Shown: positions 51,457-60,356 of the stretch, piece by piece
Numbering within the stretch: position 1 is the first letter of the stretch
Layout of the letters: every line of letters begins with the position of its first letter
From: SURF-43 sp964628985
Lineage (GTDB): Bacteria > Chloroflexota > Dehalococcoidia > UBA2979
Direction: 5' to 3'
Assembly (NCBI GenBank): GCA_964628985.1
Contig: CAZVNJ010000007.1
Location: forward strand, 22,821-86,820
Length of the DNA: 64,000 bases
Notes under the pieces: model-generated
Databases searched by the model: none
Seen by the model: only the letters and a program-made list of their open reading frames with translations
Told to the model about the DNA's origin: nothing
Made by a program: the position numbers and the translations under genes

Positions 51457-51479
51457 GAAGGAGGCATCTTGCCTCCTTC
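51457..51479 (+). terminator. Hairpin downstream of the radical SAM gene
   Basis: GAAGGAGGCA-TCT-TGCCTCCTTC, a perfect ten-base-pair stem with a three-base loop. It is 123 bases after the stop. The surrounding 51335-51597 has no other recognised feature. Confidence 0.55.
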
Positions 51480-51597
51480 ACGGGTTCGGTCTCGCATGGA
51501 CCCACCGAGGGGTACTCGGCCACCCAGCGTTCGCCACGCGCGAGCACCAGGCACCTCGTCGAGGGCATGGCCCCGGCGGGCGTGGAAGGAGCCTCAG

Positions 51598-51726
51598 ATG
51601 CGACTGGACGAGTATTACCGCCTCGTGGTGAGGGACGGCCGCCCCGGCCGCCCCTCCCACCGGGAGGCCCGCGAGGACTACCAGCGGGCCACGGAGCATC
51701 GTCTGCACGCCTACCGCTACCGGTAG
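51598..51726 (+). CDS. Small orphan ORF, 42 residues
   Basis: ATG with GGAAGGAG about six bases upstream and a hairpin terminator 18 bases after the stop. The product (MRLDEYYRLVVRDGRPGRPS to HRLHAYRYR) is Arg/Tyr/His-rich, pI basic, with no membrane helix. I do not recognise it. The ribosome-binding site and framing hairpins favour a real gene over chance. Confidence 0.5.
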   Translation: MRLDEYYRLVVRDGRPGRPSHREAREDYQRATEHRLHAYRYR

Positions 51727-51744
51727 GCTGGCCGATTGCCGGAA

Positions 51745-51772
51745 GGAGGCCCGGGTAAATCCTGGGCCTCCT
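51745..51772 (+). terminator. Terminator after the 42-residue ORF
   Basis: GGAGGCCCGGG-TAAAT-CCTGGGCCTCC, 11 pairs with one G-U, followed by TCCTT. Confidence 0.65.
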
Positions 51773-51896
51773 CCTTCGAGCGACCGAAACACTTCCGAAG
51801 AGGTTTACCGACTTTCTACCCCCTGAGCCTCGCAGATAACTATAGAAAGGCCAGAAGATTTAGATAACCGGGTCCCACCCGGCCAGGGGGAGAGCA

Positions 51897-52298
51897 ATGG
51901 CGGCACAGAGGCGCTCGATTGCGCCCTCGATCCTCGTGGTGGACGACGACGACCTCGTCCGCGAGGTGGTGGTCGCGGTGCTCCGCGGGACGGGCCACGA
52001 GGTCGCCGCTGCTCGCAACGGGGCGGAAGCCATCGAGCGGGTCGCCTCCGCCGCGGAGCCGTTCCATCTGGTCCTGCTGGACGTGCAGATGCCCGTGATG
52101 GACGGCTGGTCCACGATCCGCGAGCTGCGCTCCCGCGGCTGCGCGACACCTGTGGTCATGATGAGCGGTCAGGCGACCGAGGCCGAGGCCGTGGGCCATG
52201 GCGCGGTTGCCCTCCTGGCCAAGCCGTTCGATCACTACCGGCTGGTGGAGACCGTCTCGCGCTGGGCGCAGCCCGAACAGGACATCGCCGCCGGCTAG
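51897..52298 (+). CDS. Single-domain response regulator (CheY-like)
   Basis: 133 residues. Complete receiver: ILVVDDDDLVREVV (acidic pair), phospho-acceptor in HLVLLDVQMPVMDGW, Ser in MMSGQATEAE, and Lys in LLAKPFDHYRLV. No output domain, so it acts by protein interaction or in a phosphorelay. Unlike the receivers near the pilus locus it keeps every key residue. Stops overlap with the convergent aminotransferase. Confidence 0.9.
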   Translation: MAAQRRSIAPSILVVDDDDLVREVVVAVLRGTGHEVAAARNGAEAIERVASAAEPFHLVLLDVQMPVMDGWSTIRELRSRGCATPVVMMSGQATEAEAVGHGAVALLAKPFDHYRLVETVSRWAQPEQDIAAG

Positions 52299-53548
52299 GC
52301 CTCCACTGGCCCGGCCGCGGCCTTCGCAGCCTCAAGGATCGCCTCCGGGATCCCCCCGGTCGCGGCTCGCTCGACGTATTCGGCCACCCGGTCCAGGTCC
52401 ACCGTGTTGTTGTACGAGTTCAACGAGAGCCGCACCGAGTCCATCTGCTTCACGGACCGGCAGACGATGCCGCCCTCTGCCTGCAGGTAGTACGCGAGGT
52501 GCGCGGGGTCGGTCCCCTTCAGCCGGAAGAGGAACAGGCCGCTGCGGGTCCCCTCTTGCCGAGCGCCGGTCAGCTCCACGCCGGGGATCGACGCCAGCCG
52601 GCGCTCGGCTTCCCGGTTGAGCCAGCGCACGTAGTCCCAGTGCGCCTGCGGCCCGCTCTCCAGGTACTGCTCGATCGCCGCCGCCATGCCGGCGGCCGCG
52701 GGCGAGGACATCGTCGAAACTTCGAACTTGGTGACGAGGTTGCGCTGCGGCTCGAACTTCCCCTCGTAGTCGTACGAGGCGGCGTAACGCCCGCTCACCT
52801 TCACCGGCTCGAGGTCAGGGATACGGTCGCGCTTCACGTACAGCAGGCCCATGCCACCCGGGCCGCAGAGCCACTTGTGGCTGGGGATGGCGTAGGCGTC
52901 CACGTCCAGCGCGCGCATGTCCAGCGGTAGGTGCCCGGCCGTCTGCGCCCCGTCCACCACCACGGTGGCGCCCCGCGCGTGCGCCATCTCCACGATCTCG
53001 CGCACCGGGAGCAGTTGCGTGGTCGAGAAGGAGATCTCGCTCAGGATCACCAGCCGAGCGCGGTCCCCGAGGGCCTCGTCGAACCGCTCGACGATCGCGC
53101 CGGGCCCGTCCTCCGCCTCGATCCGGGCGAACGCGAGTTCCGCACCATGTTCCCGCAGCCGGTAGGCCGGCATCAGCCCGCCCCCGTGCTCGATGTTCGT
53201 CGTCACCACGCGGTCGCCCGGCCGCATCTCCACGCCGTTCACGGCAATATTGACGCCCTCGGTGGTATTCCCCGTGATCGCGAGTTCGTCGGCATCGCAG
53301 CCAAGCATTCGGGCGCCGGCTTGCTTCAGGCGCGTCGTGATCGCCATGCGATTCTCGGTCACCACCCGCGTCGTCGGGCCCCAGGTGACTTCGAGGTCGA
53401 AGCGGTCACGGAAGGCACTAGCGACCGCGTTAGACATCGGCCCAATAAAGCCTGCGTTGAGGTACGTCATCCGTTCCATCGCCGGGACCTGGGAGCGCAG
53501 GTAGGCCCAGCGGGCGGCGTTGGGGACCTCGGTTGGCGGGGTGGGCAT
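52295..53548 (-). CDS. Class V aminotransferase (cysteine desulfurase/isopenicillin epimerase-like)
   Basis: 417 residues, PLP enzyme. TYLNAGFIGPMSNAV, ELAITGNTTEGVN, VVDGAQTAGHLPLDM and the PLP-lysine motif AIPSHKWLCGPGGMGLLYV are clear. C-terminal SLNSYNNTVDLDRVAEYV. Start ATG with GGAGG five bases upstream. The family includes desulfurases, kynureninase-like and epimerase-like enzymes; the substrate is not decided by the sequence. Confidence 0.88.
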   Translation of the reverse strand: MPTPPTEVPNAARWAYLRSQVPAMERMTYLNAGFIGPMSNAVASAFRDRFDLEVTWGPTTRVVTENRMAITTRLKQAGARMLGCDADELAITGNTTEGVNIAVNGVEMRPGDRVVTTNIEHGGGLMPAYRLREHGAELAFARIEAEDGPGAIVERFDEALGDRARLVILSEISFSTTQLLPVREIVEMAHARGATVVVDGAQTAGHLPLDMRALDVDAYAIPSHKWLCGPGGMGLLYVKRDRIPDLEPVKVSGRYAASYDYEGKFEPQRNLVTKFEVSTMSSPAAAGMAAAIEQYLESGPQAHWDYVRWLNREAERRLASIPGVELTGARQEGTRSGLFLFRLKGTDPAHLAYYLQAEGGIVCRSVKQMDSVRLSLNSYNNTVDLDRVAEYVERAATGGIPEAILEAAKAAAGPVEA

Positions 53549-53652
53549 CGGTGCCTCCGGTTGCTGGGCGGGTCGAGTCGCTGCGGTCGAATCGGCGGCA
53601 TGGTAAACCCGGCGCATCACACGGCGGTTGCGGGCGGCATCCGGGAGGCGGC

Positions 53653-54447
53653 ATGACCAATGAGGCGGTGAGCCGGGGCAACTGGGACCCGGGCCAGTAC
53701 GGACGCTTCCGCGATGAGCGGAGCCGCCCCTTCCATGACCTCGCCGCGCTTGTCCAGCCGCGCCCGGGGATGCGCGTGGTGGATCTCGGCTGCGGCACCG
53801 GCGAACTCACGGCATGGTTGCACGGCGAGTTGCAGGCCGCCGAGACGATTGGGGTCGACTCCTCCGACCCGATGCTGGAGCAGGCGGCGACGTTCGTGCG
53901 GCCCGGACTCCAGTTCGTGCGCGAGGACATCCGGTCCACTCCGGCCCGCTACCCGGAGGGGTTCGACCTCGTCTTCTCGAACGCGGCGCTGCAGTGGGTG
54001 ACGGGACACGACACACTCTTCCACGAGCTCGTGCGGCTGGTGCGGCCGGGCGGGCAGATCGCCGTCCAGATGCCGGCCAACCAGGGGGTGCCCCACCGGC
54101 TCACTGCCGAGATCGCGCAGCGTGAACCCTTCGCCACGGCCCTCGGCGGGTGGGTGCGGGAGGACCCGGTGCGCGATGCCGTCTTCTACTCGCGCCTCCT
54201 GAGCGACCTCGGGTTCGCAGAGCAACACGTACGGCTCCAGATCTATCCGCACGTCATGGAGTCCACGCACGGTGCCGTGGAGTGGCTGAAGGGCAGCCTG
54301 CTCACCGCGTACCAGGCGCGCATCCCGGCCGACCTCTGGCCGCAGTACCTGGAGGCCTACGAGGCAGCGCTGCTCGAGATCGAAGGAGACCGGCGACCCT
54401 ACTTCTTCCCGTTCCCTCGTGTCCTGCTCTGGGGCCGGAGGGGCTAG
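53653..54447 (+). CDS. SAM-dependent methyltransferase, trans-aconitate methyltransferase-like
   Basis: 264 residues. GNWDPGQYGRFRDERSRPFHDL, the SAM site VVDLGCGTGELTAWL and DLVFSNAALQWVTGHDTLFHEL match the Tam family, as does the C-terminal PYFFPFPRVLLWGRRG. Tam methylates trans-aconitate; small differences at the substrate site cannot be judged here. Divergent from the aminotransferase with 104 bases between starts. Confidence 0.83.
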   Translation: MTNEAVSRGNWDPGQYGRFRDERSRPFHDLAALVQPRPGMRVVDLGCGTGELTAWLHGELQAAETIGVDSSDPMLEQAATFVRPGLQFVREDIRSTPARYPEGFDLVFSNAALQWVTGHDTLFHELVRLVRPGGQIAVQMPANQGVPHRLTAEIAQREPFATALGGWVREDPVRDAVFYSRLLSDLGFAEQHVRLQIYPHVMESTHGAVEWLKGSLLTAYQARIPADLWPQYLEAYEAALLEIEGDRRPYFFPFPRVLLWGRRG

Positions 54448-54562
54448 CGTCCGTCTCCGGCGGGGGCACGGGAAGCGGGGAGACTGGGCCCCGAGGGGCG
54501 CGCTACCATCCAACCCACCTCAACGGCCCGCGACCGGATGCGGCGCGCAGCAGGAGACCGCC

Positions 54563-56038
54563 TTGCCTGAACACGCTCTCGAACCGATCTTCCACCCGCG
54601 CGGGATCGCCCTCGTCGGCGTCCCCAGCAGTGATGGCGTCCCCGGGAGCACTGGCGGCTCGAGCGGCTTCCTCTCCTCGCTCATGGAGCAGGGGTTCCAG
54701 GACAAGGGCGGGCTGTACCCCGTCAACCCGAAGGCGACGCAGATCCGCGGCCTGACCTGCTACCCAACCCTGCTGGACACGCCGGATCCCGTCGACCACG
54801 TGATCTCGCTGATCCCGGCACGCGCCGTGCCGACGCTCGTCGATCAGGCGATCCAGAAGAAGGTGCGCTCCATCCACTTCTTCACCGCTGGCTTCTCCGA
54901 GACCGGAGACCCCGAGATGGCGCGGATGGAGCAGGAGGTCATCGGCAAATTGAAGGCGGCCGGCATCCGTGCCGTGGGGCCCAACTGCATGGGCCTCTAC
55001 GTCCCCGCCGAACGGATCGCCTTTATGAACGGGTTCCCGAAGGAGCCCGGCAACGTGATGATGATCTCGCAGTCGGGCGCGAACGCCGGTGATGTGGTGC
55101 ACGGCCTCGGCCGCCGCGGGGTGCGCTTCTCCAAGGTGGTCTCCTTCGGCAACGGCATCGACATCCGTGCGCACGACCTCTTCGACTACGCCGCGGCCGA
55201 CCCCCAGACCGAGGTGATCACGGCCTACATCGAGGGCGTCCAGGACGGCCGCAAGATGTTCGAGTCGATCAAGGCCGCCGCGCGCGTGAAGCCCGTGATC
55301 CTGCTGAAGGGCGGCCTCACCAGCGCAGGTGCCCGCGCGGCGCACTCGCACACCGGATCGCTCGCCGGGTCGATCGACATCTTCGAGGCGCTCTGCCGCC
55401 AGACCGGGGCGATGCGCGCCGAGACCATGGACGACCTGCACGACCTCGTCGTCGCGGTGAACACCTCCGTGAAGCGCGTCCAGGGCCGTGGCGTTGCCCT
55501 GATCGTCGGCGGAGGGGGCTTCGCCGTCCTCTCCTCTGACGCCATTGCCACCGCCGGCCTCGAGGTCCCGCCCACGCCCGACGAGACGAAGCGCCTGCTG
55601 AACGAGTTCATCCCGGTCGCCGGGACGAGCGTGAACAACCCGATCGACACGAACATGGGCACGCCGGACGTCGCCCTGAAGACGCTGCGGATCGTCGCGG
55701 CCGCTCCCACGAACGACGTCGTGATCGCCGCGCCGAACATCGGACAGCGCGCGGTGCAGGGCGTGCCCGAACCGGACACCGAGGAACGCGAGCGGCAGAT
55801 CCGCGAACAGATTAAGTCCTCGATCGAGACGTACATGCAGACGCAGGAGGAGACTGGCACGCCGGTCGTCGCGCTGCTGCGCGACCGCTCCGCGCGTCCC
55901 GAACTGCTGGATGCCTTCGCACAGGAGGCCTACCGCGCGGGCATTGGCACCTACCCCACAGTGGCGCGCGCCGCGCGGGCGATCGCACTCGTGTTGAAGT
56001 GGCGCGAGCGCCGCGAGGGCCTGCCCGCCGTCATCTGA
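54563..56038 (+). CDS. NDP-forming acyl-CoA synthetase alpha-type protein
   Basis: 491 residues, start TTG with AGGAGA five bases upstream. CoA-binding domain (FHPRGIALVGVPSSDG, LYPVNPKATQIRGLTCYPTL) followed by two succinyl-CoA-ligase-like domains (GPNCMGLYVP, MMISQSGANAGDVV, and GARAAHSHTGSLAGS with the candidate phospho-His). The beta ATP-grasp part that would complete an acetyl-CoA synthetase is absent both from the protein and from its neighbours. Ten bases before the pterin-binding gene, so they are probably co-expressed. Confidence 0.82.
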   Translation: MPEHALEPIFHPRGIALVGVPSSDGVPGSTGGSSGFLSSLMEQGFQDKGGLYPVNPKATQIRGLTCYPTLLDTPDPVDHVISLIPARAVPTLVDQAIQKKVRSIHFFTAGFSETGDPEMARMEQEVIGKLKAAGIRAVGPNCMGLYVPAERIAFMNGFPKEPGNVMMISQSGANAGDVVHGLGRRGVRFSKVVSFGNGIDIRAHDLFDYAAADPQTEVITAYIEGVQDGRKMFESIKAAARVKPVILLKGGLTSAGARAAHSHTGSLAGSIDIFEALCRQTGAMRAETMDDLHDLVVAVNTSVKRVQGRGVALIVGGGGFAVLSSDAIATAGLEVPPTPDETKRLLNEFIPVAGTSVNNPIDTNMGTPDVALKTLRIVAAAPTNDVVIAAPNIGQRAVQGVPEPDTEERERQIREQIKSSIETYMQTQEETGTPVVALLRDRSARPELLDAFAQEAYRAGIGTYPTVARAARAIALVLKWRERREGLPAVI

Positions 56039-56048
56039 GGCTCCGCCC

Positions 56049-56966
56049 ATGCTCTTGGTCGGCCAATCGCTGCAGTTCCGTCGCGGCATCCTGGCTGGCG
56101 CCTTTGGCCGTGACGACCGTGCCCTCGTCGAGGCGTCCGCCCGTGCGCAAGTGGAGGCCGGCGCGCAGGCGCTCGACCTGAATTTCGGGATCGACCCGGA
56201 CCCGGACGAGGTCGTCTGGGGCGTCGCCGCGGCCCGTGCAGCCGCCGTGGACGTCCCGCTCTGGATCGACGCCGGCCGGCCCTCCGCGATCACGGCGGCG
56301 CTGGAGATGCTGCATCGCAAAGCGGTCCCCGGCCCGTTCGTGGTGAACTCCCTGCCCGCTGGCTCTGGGATGACCCCGGCGGACGAGGCGCTCCTCGGAG
56401 CGGCCTCCGCGGCGGGCGCCGCCCTGGTGATCTCTCCCCGCCGCGTAGACCGAGATGGCATCGCAAACGGCGAGGTCGAGTGGGTCATGCACGAGGCCTC
56501 CGCCGCGGTGGACCGTGCCTTCGGCCTCGGCGTCCCTTCGCCCGCCTTCATGGACGCCCTCGCGTACCCGGCGCTTCTGGACCCGCAGGGTGTGCGGCGC
56601 TCGCTGGCGCTGCTGCGCGTGTATGGACGGCGGGACGACGCGGTCCCGCTCGTCGCCGTCGGGAACATCGCATACGGGGCACCACGCTCCCTCTCTGTGC
56701 CGCTGCGCGTCGTCTATGCCGCGGCAGCCACGGGGGCCGGTGCAGGGGCGCTGATCCTGCCGGTGGAAGATGCTGCCTGCATGCGGGCCGTCCGCCTGGC
56801 GCTGGGTGAGGTCGGCCCGGCCGATGCCGGAGAAGCATGGCTGTGCGCCGTCGCCGCATGGACCGCGCGGAATGAGCCGCTGCCCCCGCCACCCGAGGAG
56901 TATCGCGAGGCGGCGCGGCTGATCTTCCACGCCGATCGCCCGCTCAACACGCCGGGCGTGCTGTGA
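56049..56966 (+). CDS. Pterin-binding domain protein (DHPS/MeTr-like)
   Basis: 305 residues, TIM-barrel fold of the dihydropteroate synthase/methyltetrahydrofolate methyltransferase group: ARAQVEAGAQALDLNFGID, VPLWIDAGRPSAITAALE, PFVVNSLPAGSGM, LVAVGNIAYGAPR. More like the corrinoid methyltransferase (AcsE/MetH) branch than biosynthetic DHPS. A one-carbon role is suggested; the acceptor is unknown. It follows the acyl-CoA synthetase-like gene and converges on mutL. Confidence 0.72.
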   Translation: MLLVGQSLQFRRGILAGAFGRDDRALVEASARAQVEAGAQALDLNFGIDPDPDEVVWGVAAARAAAVDVPLWIDAGRPSAITAALEMLHRKAVPGPFVVNSLPAGSGMTPADEALLGAASAAGAALVISPRRVDRDGIANGEVEWVMHEASAAVDRAFGLGVPSPAFMDALAYPALLDPQGVRRSLALLRVYGRRDDAVPLVAVGNIAYGAPRSLSVPLRVVYAAAATGAGAGALILPVEDAACMRAVRLALGEVGPADAGEAWLCAVAAWTARNEPLPPPPEEYREAARLIFHADRPLNTPGVL

Positions 56967-56973
56967 GCGATGG

Positions 56974-58788
56974 CTAGCGCCGCCCGAAGGAACGCTCCAG
57001 CGCAGCACGGCTGAGGTGCAGCATGGTCGGCCGGCCGTGCGGGCACGTATGCGGCGTGTCGCAGGCCGCGAGCGCGTCGAGCAACGCCCGCTGCTGGCCC
57101 AGGTCCAGCCGGTCTCCCGCCATCACTGCGGCGCGACAGGCAAGCGTGGCCGCCGCGCGGTCCGGCCCGGAGAGCCGCTCCTCCGCCTCCAACCGTTCGA
57201 GGTAGTCGCCTAGCGCGCGGACGACATCGCGTCCCGCAAGCGCGGCCGGCACGGCGCGCACGATCACGGCCGCCCCGTCCGCCGCCTCGATCTCCCAACC
57301 GACGGCCTCGAGGTCGCGCGCGCCCCCCGCCAGCAGCGCCGCCTGAGGCGCCGAGAGCGTGGCGAGCACCGAGTGCAGCAGCGGCTGGCTCGCATGCTCG
57401 CCCGTCTCCATGCGGGCGCGCACCTGCTCGTACAACACGCGCTCGTGAGCCGCGTGCTGGTCCACCAGCACCATCCCGTCCGCGGACTCCGCGACGATGT
57501 ATGTGCCCTCGACCTGCCCCATCGGCCGGAGCTGCGGCACGCCCGCTCCGCCGCTCCGGTCCCGCCCCGGCTCCACGGCCGCCTCCACCTGCGAGGCGAG
57601 CCGCGCACCCGCGATCACCTCGCGGCCGGTCAGCTGCGATGGGGGCAATGAAGCGGCGGGCGAGGGAAAGTCGAACGCAGCCCGCTCCCCCACGAGCGGA
57701 CGGCCGGGATCAGGGGGGCCTATGGTGGCAAGCCCCGGTGCCGCTGCGGCGAGGTGCGGCGCCGTCGCGAGCGCGGTGCGCACGGCCGCCTGCACTGTGG
57801 AGAAGACGAGCCGCTCATGGCGGAAGCGCACCTCTGCCTTCTGCGGGTGCACGTTCACGTCCACCTGGTCGGCCGGCACGGTGATCCGGATGAGGGCGAC
57901 CGGATGCCGCCCGCCGGGGAGCAGTCCCTCGTACCCCAGTTCCACCGCCGGCAGCAGCGCGCGCGCTACCACCGTGCGCCCATTCGCCACCACGTGGATC
58001 GCGGCGCGGCTCGCGCGGTGCAGCGAGGGGGGACCCACGAGCCCCACCACCTCGCAGCGCGCGACCTCGTCACTCCCCTCGATCGCCGCGACCCGCTCGA
58101 CCTGGACGGGGAGCAGCGCGGCAGCCACCTCCGCGCCGTGCACCGCAGCCACGGCATCGCGCGGGTCGCCCGACCCGGGTGCGGCAAGGGCGCTGCGTCC
58201 GTCCGCCGTCAGGTGGAAGGCCACCTCCGGATAGGCGAGCGCGTAGTCCGCCACCACGCGGGCCACCGCCTGCGTCTCGCTGCGCGTCGCGCGGAGGAAG
58301 CGCCGTCGCGCCGGCAGCGAGGCAAACAGGTCGCGCACTTCGATGCTCGTCCCCGGTGCCGCCGCCGCGCTCCCCTGGCGCTCCGCCCGCCCCCGGCGCA
58401 TCTGCAACGTCGCCCCGGCCGTCTGCACCGCCGGCCGGCTGACGAGGTCCACGTCCGCCGCCGCTGCGATCGCGGCGAGCGCCTCGCCGCGGAAGCCAAG
58501 CGTGCGCACGGCGTAGAGGTCATGCTCCGAGCGCAGTTTCGACGTGGCATGCCGCTCAAAGGCGTCCGCCACCTGCTCCGGGGGGATCCCGTGCCCGTCG
58601 TCGCGCACGCGGATGCGGTCGGCGCCGCCCCCCTCGATTTCGATGTCGATCCGCGTGGCCCCGGCGTCGAGCGCGTTTTCGACCAATTCCTTGACCACTG
58701 AGGCGGGCCGCTCGATCACCTCGCCGGCAGCGATCCGTGCGGCCACCTCGGGCGGCAGGAGGCGGATCGGCGGACGTTCAGCCGTCAT
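56974..58788 (-). CDS. mutL: DNA mismatch repair protein MutL
   Basis: 604 residues. GHKL ATPase domain: IAAGEVIERPASVVKELVENALDAGA, VRDDGHGIPPEQV, RHATSKLRSEHDLYAVRTLGFRGEAL. C-terminal endonuclease/dimer domain ends with the Zn-binding CDTPHTCPHGRPTM and ACRAAVMAGDRLD. The DQHAAHERVLYE motif of nicking MutL proteins is present, so it should be an endonuclease, typical where MutH is lacking. mutS is 1.6 kb away, split from mutL by a subtilase gene. Confidence 0.96.
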   Translation of the reverse strand: MTAERPPIRLLPPEVAARIAAGEVIERPASVVKELVENALDAGATRIDIEIEGGGADRIRVRDDGHGIPPEQVADAFERHATSKLRSEHDLYAVRTLGFRGEALAAIAAAADVDLVSRPAVQTAGATLQMRRGRAERQGSAAAAPGTSIEVRDLFASLPARRRFLRATRSETQAVARVVADYALAYPEVAFHLTADGRSALAAPGSGDPRDAVAAVHGAEVAAALLPVQVERVAAIEGSDEVARCEVVGLVGPPSLHRASRAAIHVVANGRTVVARALLPAVELGYEGLLPGGRHPVALIRITVPADQVDVNVHPQKAEVRFRHERLVFSTVQAAVRTALATAPHLAAAAPGLATIGPPDPGRPLVGERAAFDFPSPAASLPPSQLTGREVIAGARLASQVEAAVEPGRDRSGGAGVPQLRPMGQVEGTYIVAESADGMVLVDQHAAHERVLYEQVRARMETGEHASQPLLHSVLATLSAPQAALLAGGARDLEAVGWEIEAADGAAVIVRAVPAALAGRDVVRALGDYLERLEAEERLSGPDRAAATLACRAAVMAGDRLDLGQQRALLDALAACDTPHTCPHGRPTMLHLSRAALERSFGRR

Positions 58789-58889
58789 ACGGGCCTCACA
58801 GAATGGTCAGGTACGCTGCGTCGAATCTGGTTGCCCGGCGATCCGGCGCTCCGTAGCATGGCCCCGGTGGGCGGCTTGCGAAGGGACGG

Positions 58890-60320
58890 ATGCACCTCTC
58901 CGGCACCTCTCGTCACCTGGCAACCGCCGCGGTCGTCTTCCTCGCCGGCCTGGCGCTGCTGACCGCGCGCGACGGCCCTGCCGCGCCCGTCGCCCCTGCG
59001 CGTCCCGAGGTGGTGTCGCCGCCCGCCTTCGCAACCCACCTCGCCGTCCAGCCACGTCCTGGCCTTGACGCTGCCTCGCTCGTGGAGGCGCTGGGCCGCC
59101 TCGGGCTGATCGCCCGCGCCGCTGGTGGCGCCCAGGACCCTGTCCAGGTGCGAGTCCCGAACGGCGAGGACGCCCGGGACGTGACGGCGCGCGTGGCCGC
59201 CACGGGGCTCGTCGCAAGCGTCGAGGAGGACGGTGCCGTACATGCCTCGGCGGTGCCCGCGGCCACCCGCTACGCGACCGCGCAACGCCCGATCTTCGAA
59301 GCGCTGCGCCTGCCCGCCGTCTGGTCCCCGGAGGGCGGCACCGGCATCGTGGTGGCGATCGTGGACTCTGGGGTGGACTGGGACCACCCCGCGCTCGCCT
59401 CCCGGATCGCGGTCAACCAGCGCGACGCCAACTTCGACGGGCGCGACGACGACCAGAGCGGCTGCGCGGACGACATCGCCGGGTGCTCCTTCGTCTCGCC
59501 CGAGGCGGCAGATCCCTCGTGCGGCGCGCTGCCCGCGGCGCCGCACTGGCGCGCCCGCGATGACGAGGGCCACGGCACCTTCGTTGCCGGGGTGATCGCA
59601 GCGGGGGGGCCGTCGGCTGAGATCGCCGGGATCGCGCCGGGCGCGCGCGTCCTGCCCGTGAAGGTGCTGGACTGCACCGGCACCGGCCGGATCGCCGAGG
59701 CCGCGGCCGGGGTGCGCTACGCCGCGCGCATGGGCGCGCGCGTGATCAACATCTCCTTCGGGACGCGCTCGGACTCCCCCGTCCTGCGCGGCGCGGTCGA
59801 GGAGGCCCAGCGTCTTGGTGCCCTGATCGTCGCTTCCGCCGGGAACGACGGCCGCCGCGGCGTCACCTTCCCAGCGGCCTACGCCGGCGTGCTCTCCGTG
59901 GCCGCAAGTGGCGCGGTCACCGCCTCGGGCATCGACTACACGCGGGTGGCGCCGTTCGCGGACTTCGGCGCGGGGGTGAGCCTGCTCGCGCCGGGCGTCG
60001 CCCTGCTCTCCACGCTGCCCGCGGCACGCTGCGGGCTGGACGGCTGGTTGTGCGACCGCGGCCCCTACGCCTACGGGGACGGATCCTCCTTCGCCACCCC
60101 GATCGCGTCGGCGGCGGCGGCGCTGCTCTGGTCGCACTACCCGGACCTGCCGGCAAGCCTCATTGGCGGGGTACTCGCGGGTGCGCATCGCCCCGTCCCA
60201 CCCGGCACGGCGGGCCTGCTCGACGTCACGCTTGCGGTCGAGGGCCGCCTCTTCCAGGCGGGTGCGCCGGGCACGAGCCGTGCGGACAGCACCACGGGCG
60301 TGCCGGGCCCAGGGGATTGA
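58890..60320 (+). CDS. Secreted subtilisin-like serine protease (S8)
   Basis: 476 residues. Signal-type helix HLATAAVVFLAGLALLTA, a propeptide-like region to about residue 125, then the catalytic triad: Asp159 in VVAIVDSGVDWDHPAL, His228 in DDEGHGTFVAGVI, Ser400 in YGDGSSFATPIASAAA. Oxyanion Asn in VASAGNDGRRG. Eight Cys in the exported part (for example DDQSGCADDIAGCS) suggest disulphides. Located between mutL and mutS but divergent from one and convergent with the other, so likely unrelated to repair. Confidence 0.92.
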   Translation: MHLSGTSRHLATAAVVFLAGLALLTARDGPAAPVAPARPEVVSPPAFATHLAVQPRPGLDAASLVEALGRLGLIARAAGGAQDPVQVRVPNGEDARDVTARVAATGLVASVEEDGAVHASAVPAATRYATAQRPIFEALRLPAVWSPEGGTGIVVAIVDSGVDWDHPALASRIAVNQRDANFDGRDDDQSGCADDIAGCSFVSPEAADPSCGALPAAPHWRARDDEGHGTFVAGVIAAGGPSAEIAGIAPGARVLPVKVLDCTGTGRIAEAAAGVRYAARMGARVINISFGTRSDSPVLRGAVEEAQRLGALIVASAGNDGRRGVTFPAAYAGVLSVAASGAVTASGIDYTRVAPFADFGAGVSLLAPGVALLSTLPAARCGLDGWLCDRGPYAYGDGSSFATPIASAAAALLWSHYPDLPASLIGGVLAGAHRPVPPGTAGLLDVTLAVEGRLFQAGAPGTSRADSTTGVPGPGD

Positions 60321-60356
60321 CCGGCTGGAGACGGGCGGCACTGGCACGCGTAGCAC

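Noticed and set aside
50951..51568. A 205-codon - strand frame over the radical SAM gene
   Set aside because: Overlaps a clear radical SAM gene on the other strand and shows no recognisable domain.
54503..56668. A 721-codon open frame on the - strand over the acyl-CoA synthetase and pterin-binding genes
   Set aside because: It is a shadow of the strong codon bias of the two + strand genes, with low-complexity Arg/Ala/Asp/His-rich translation and no domain.
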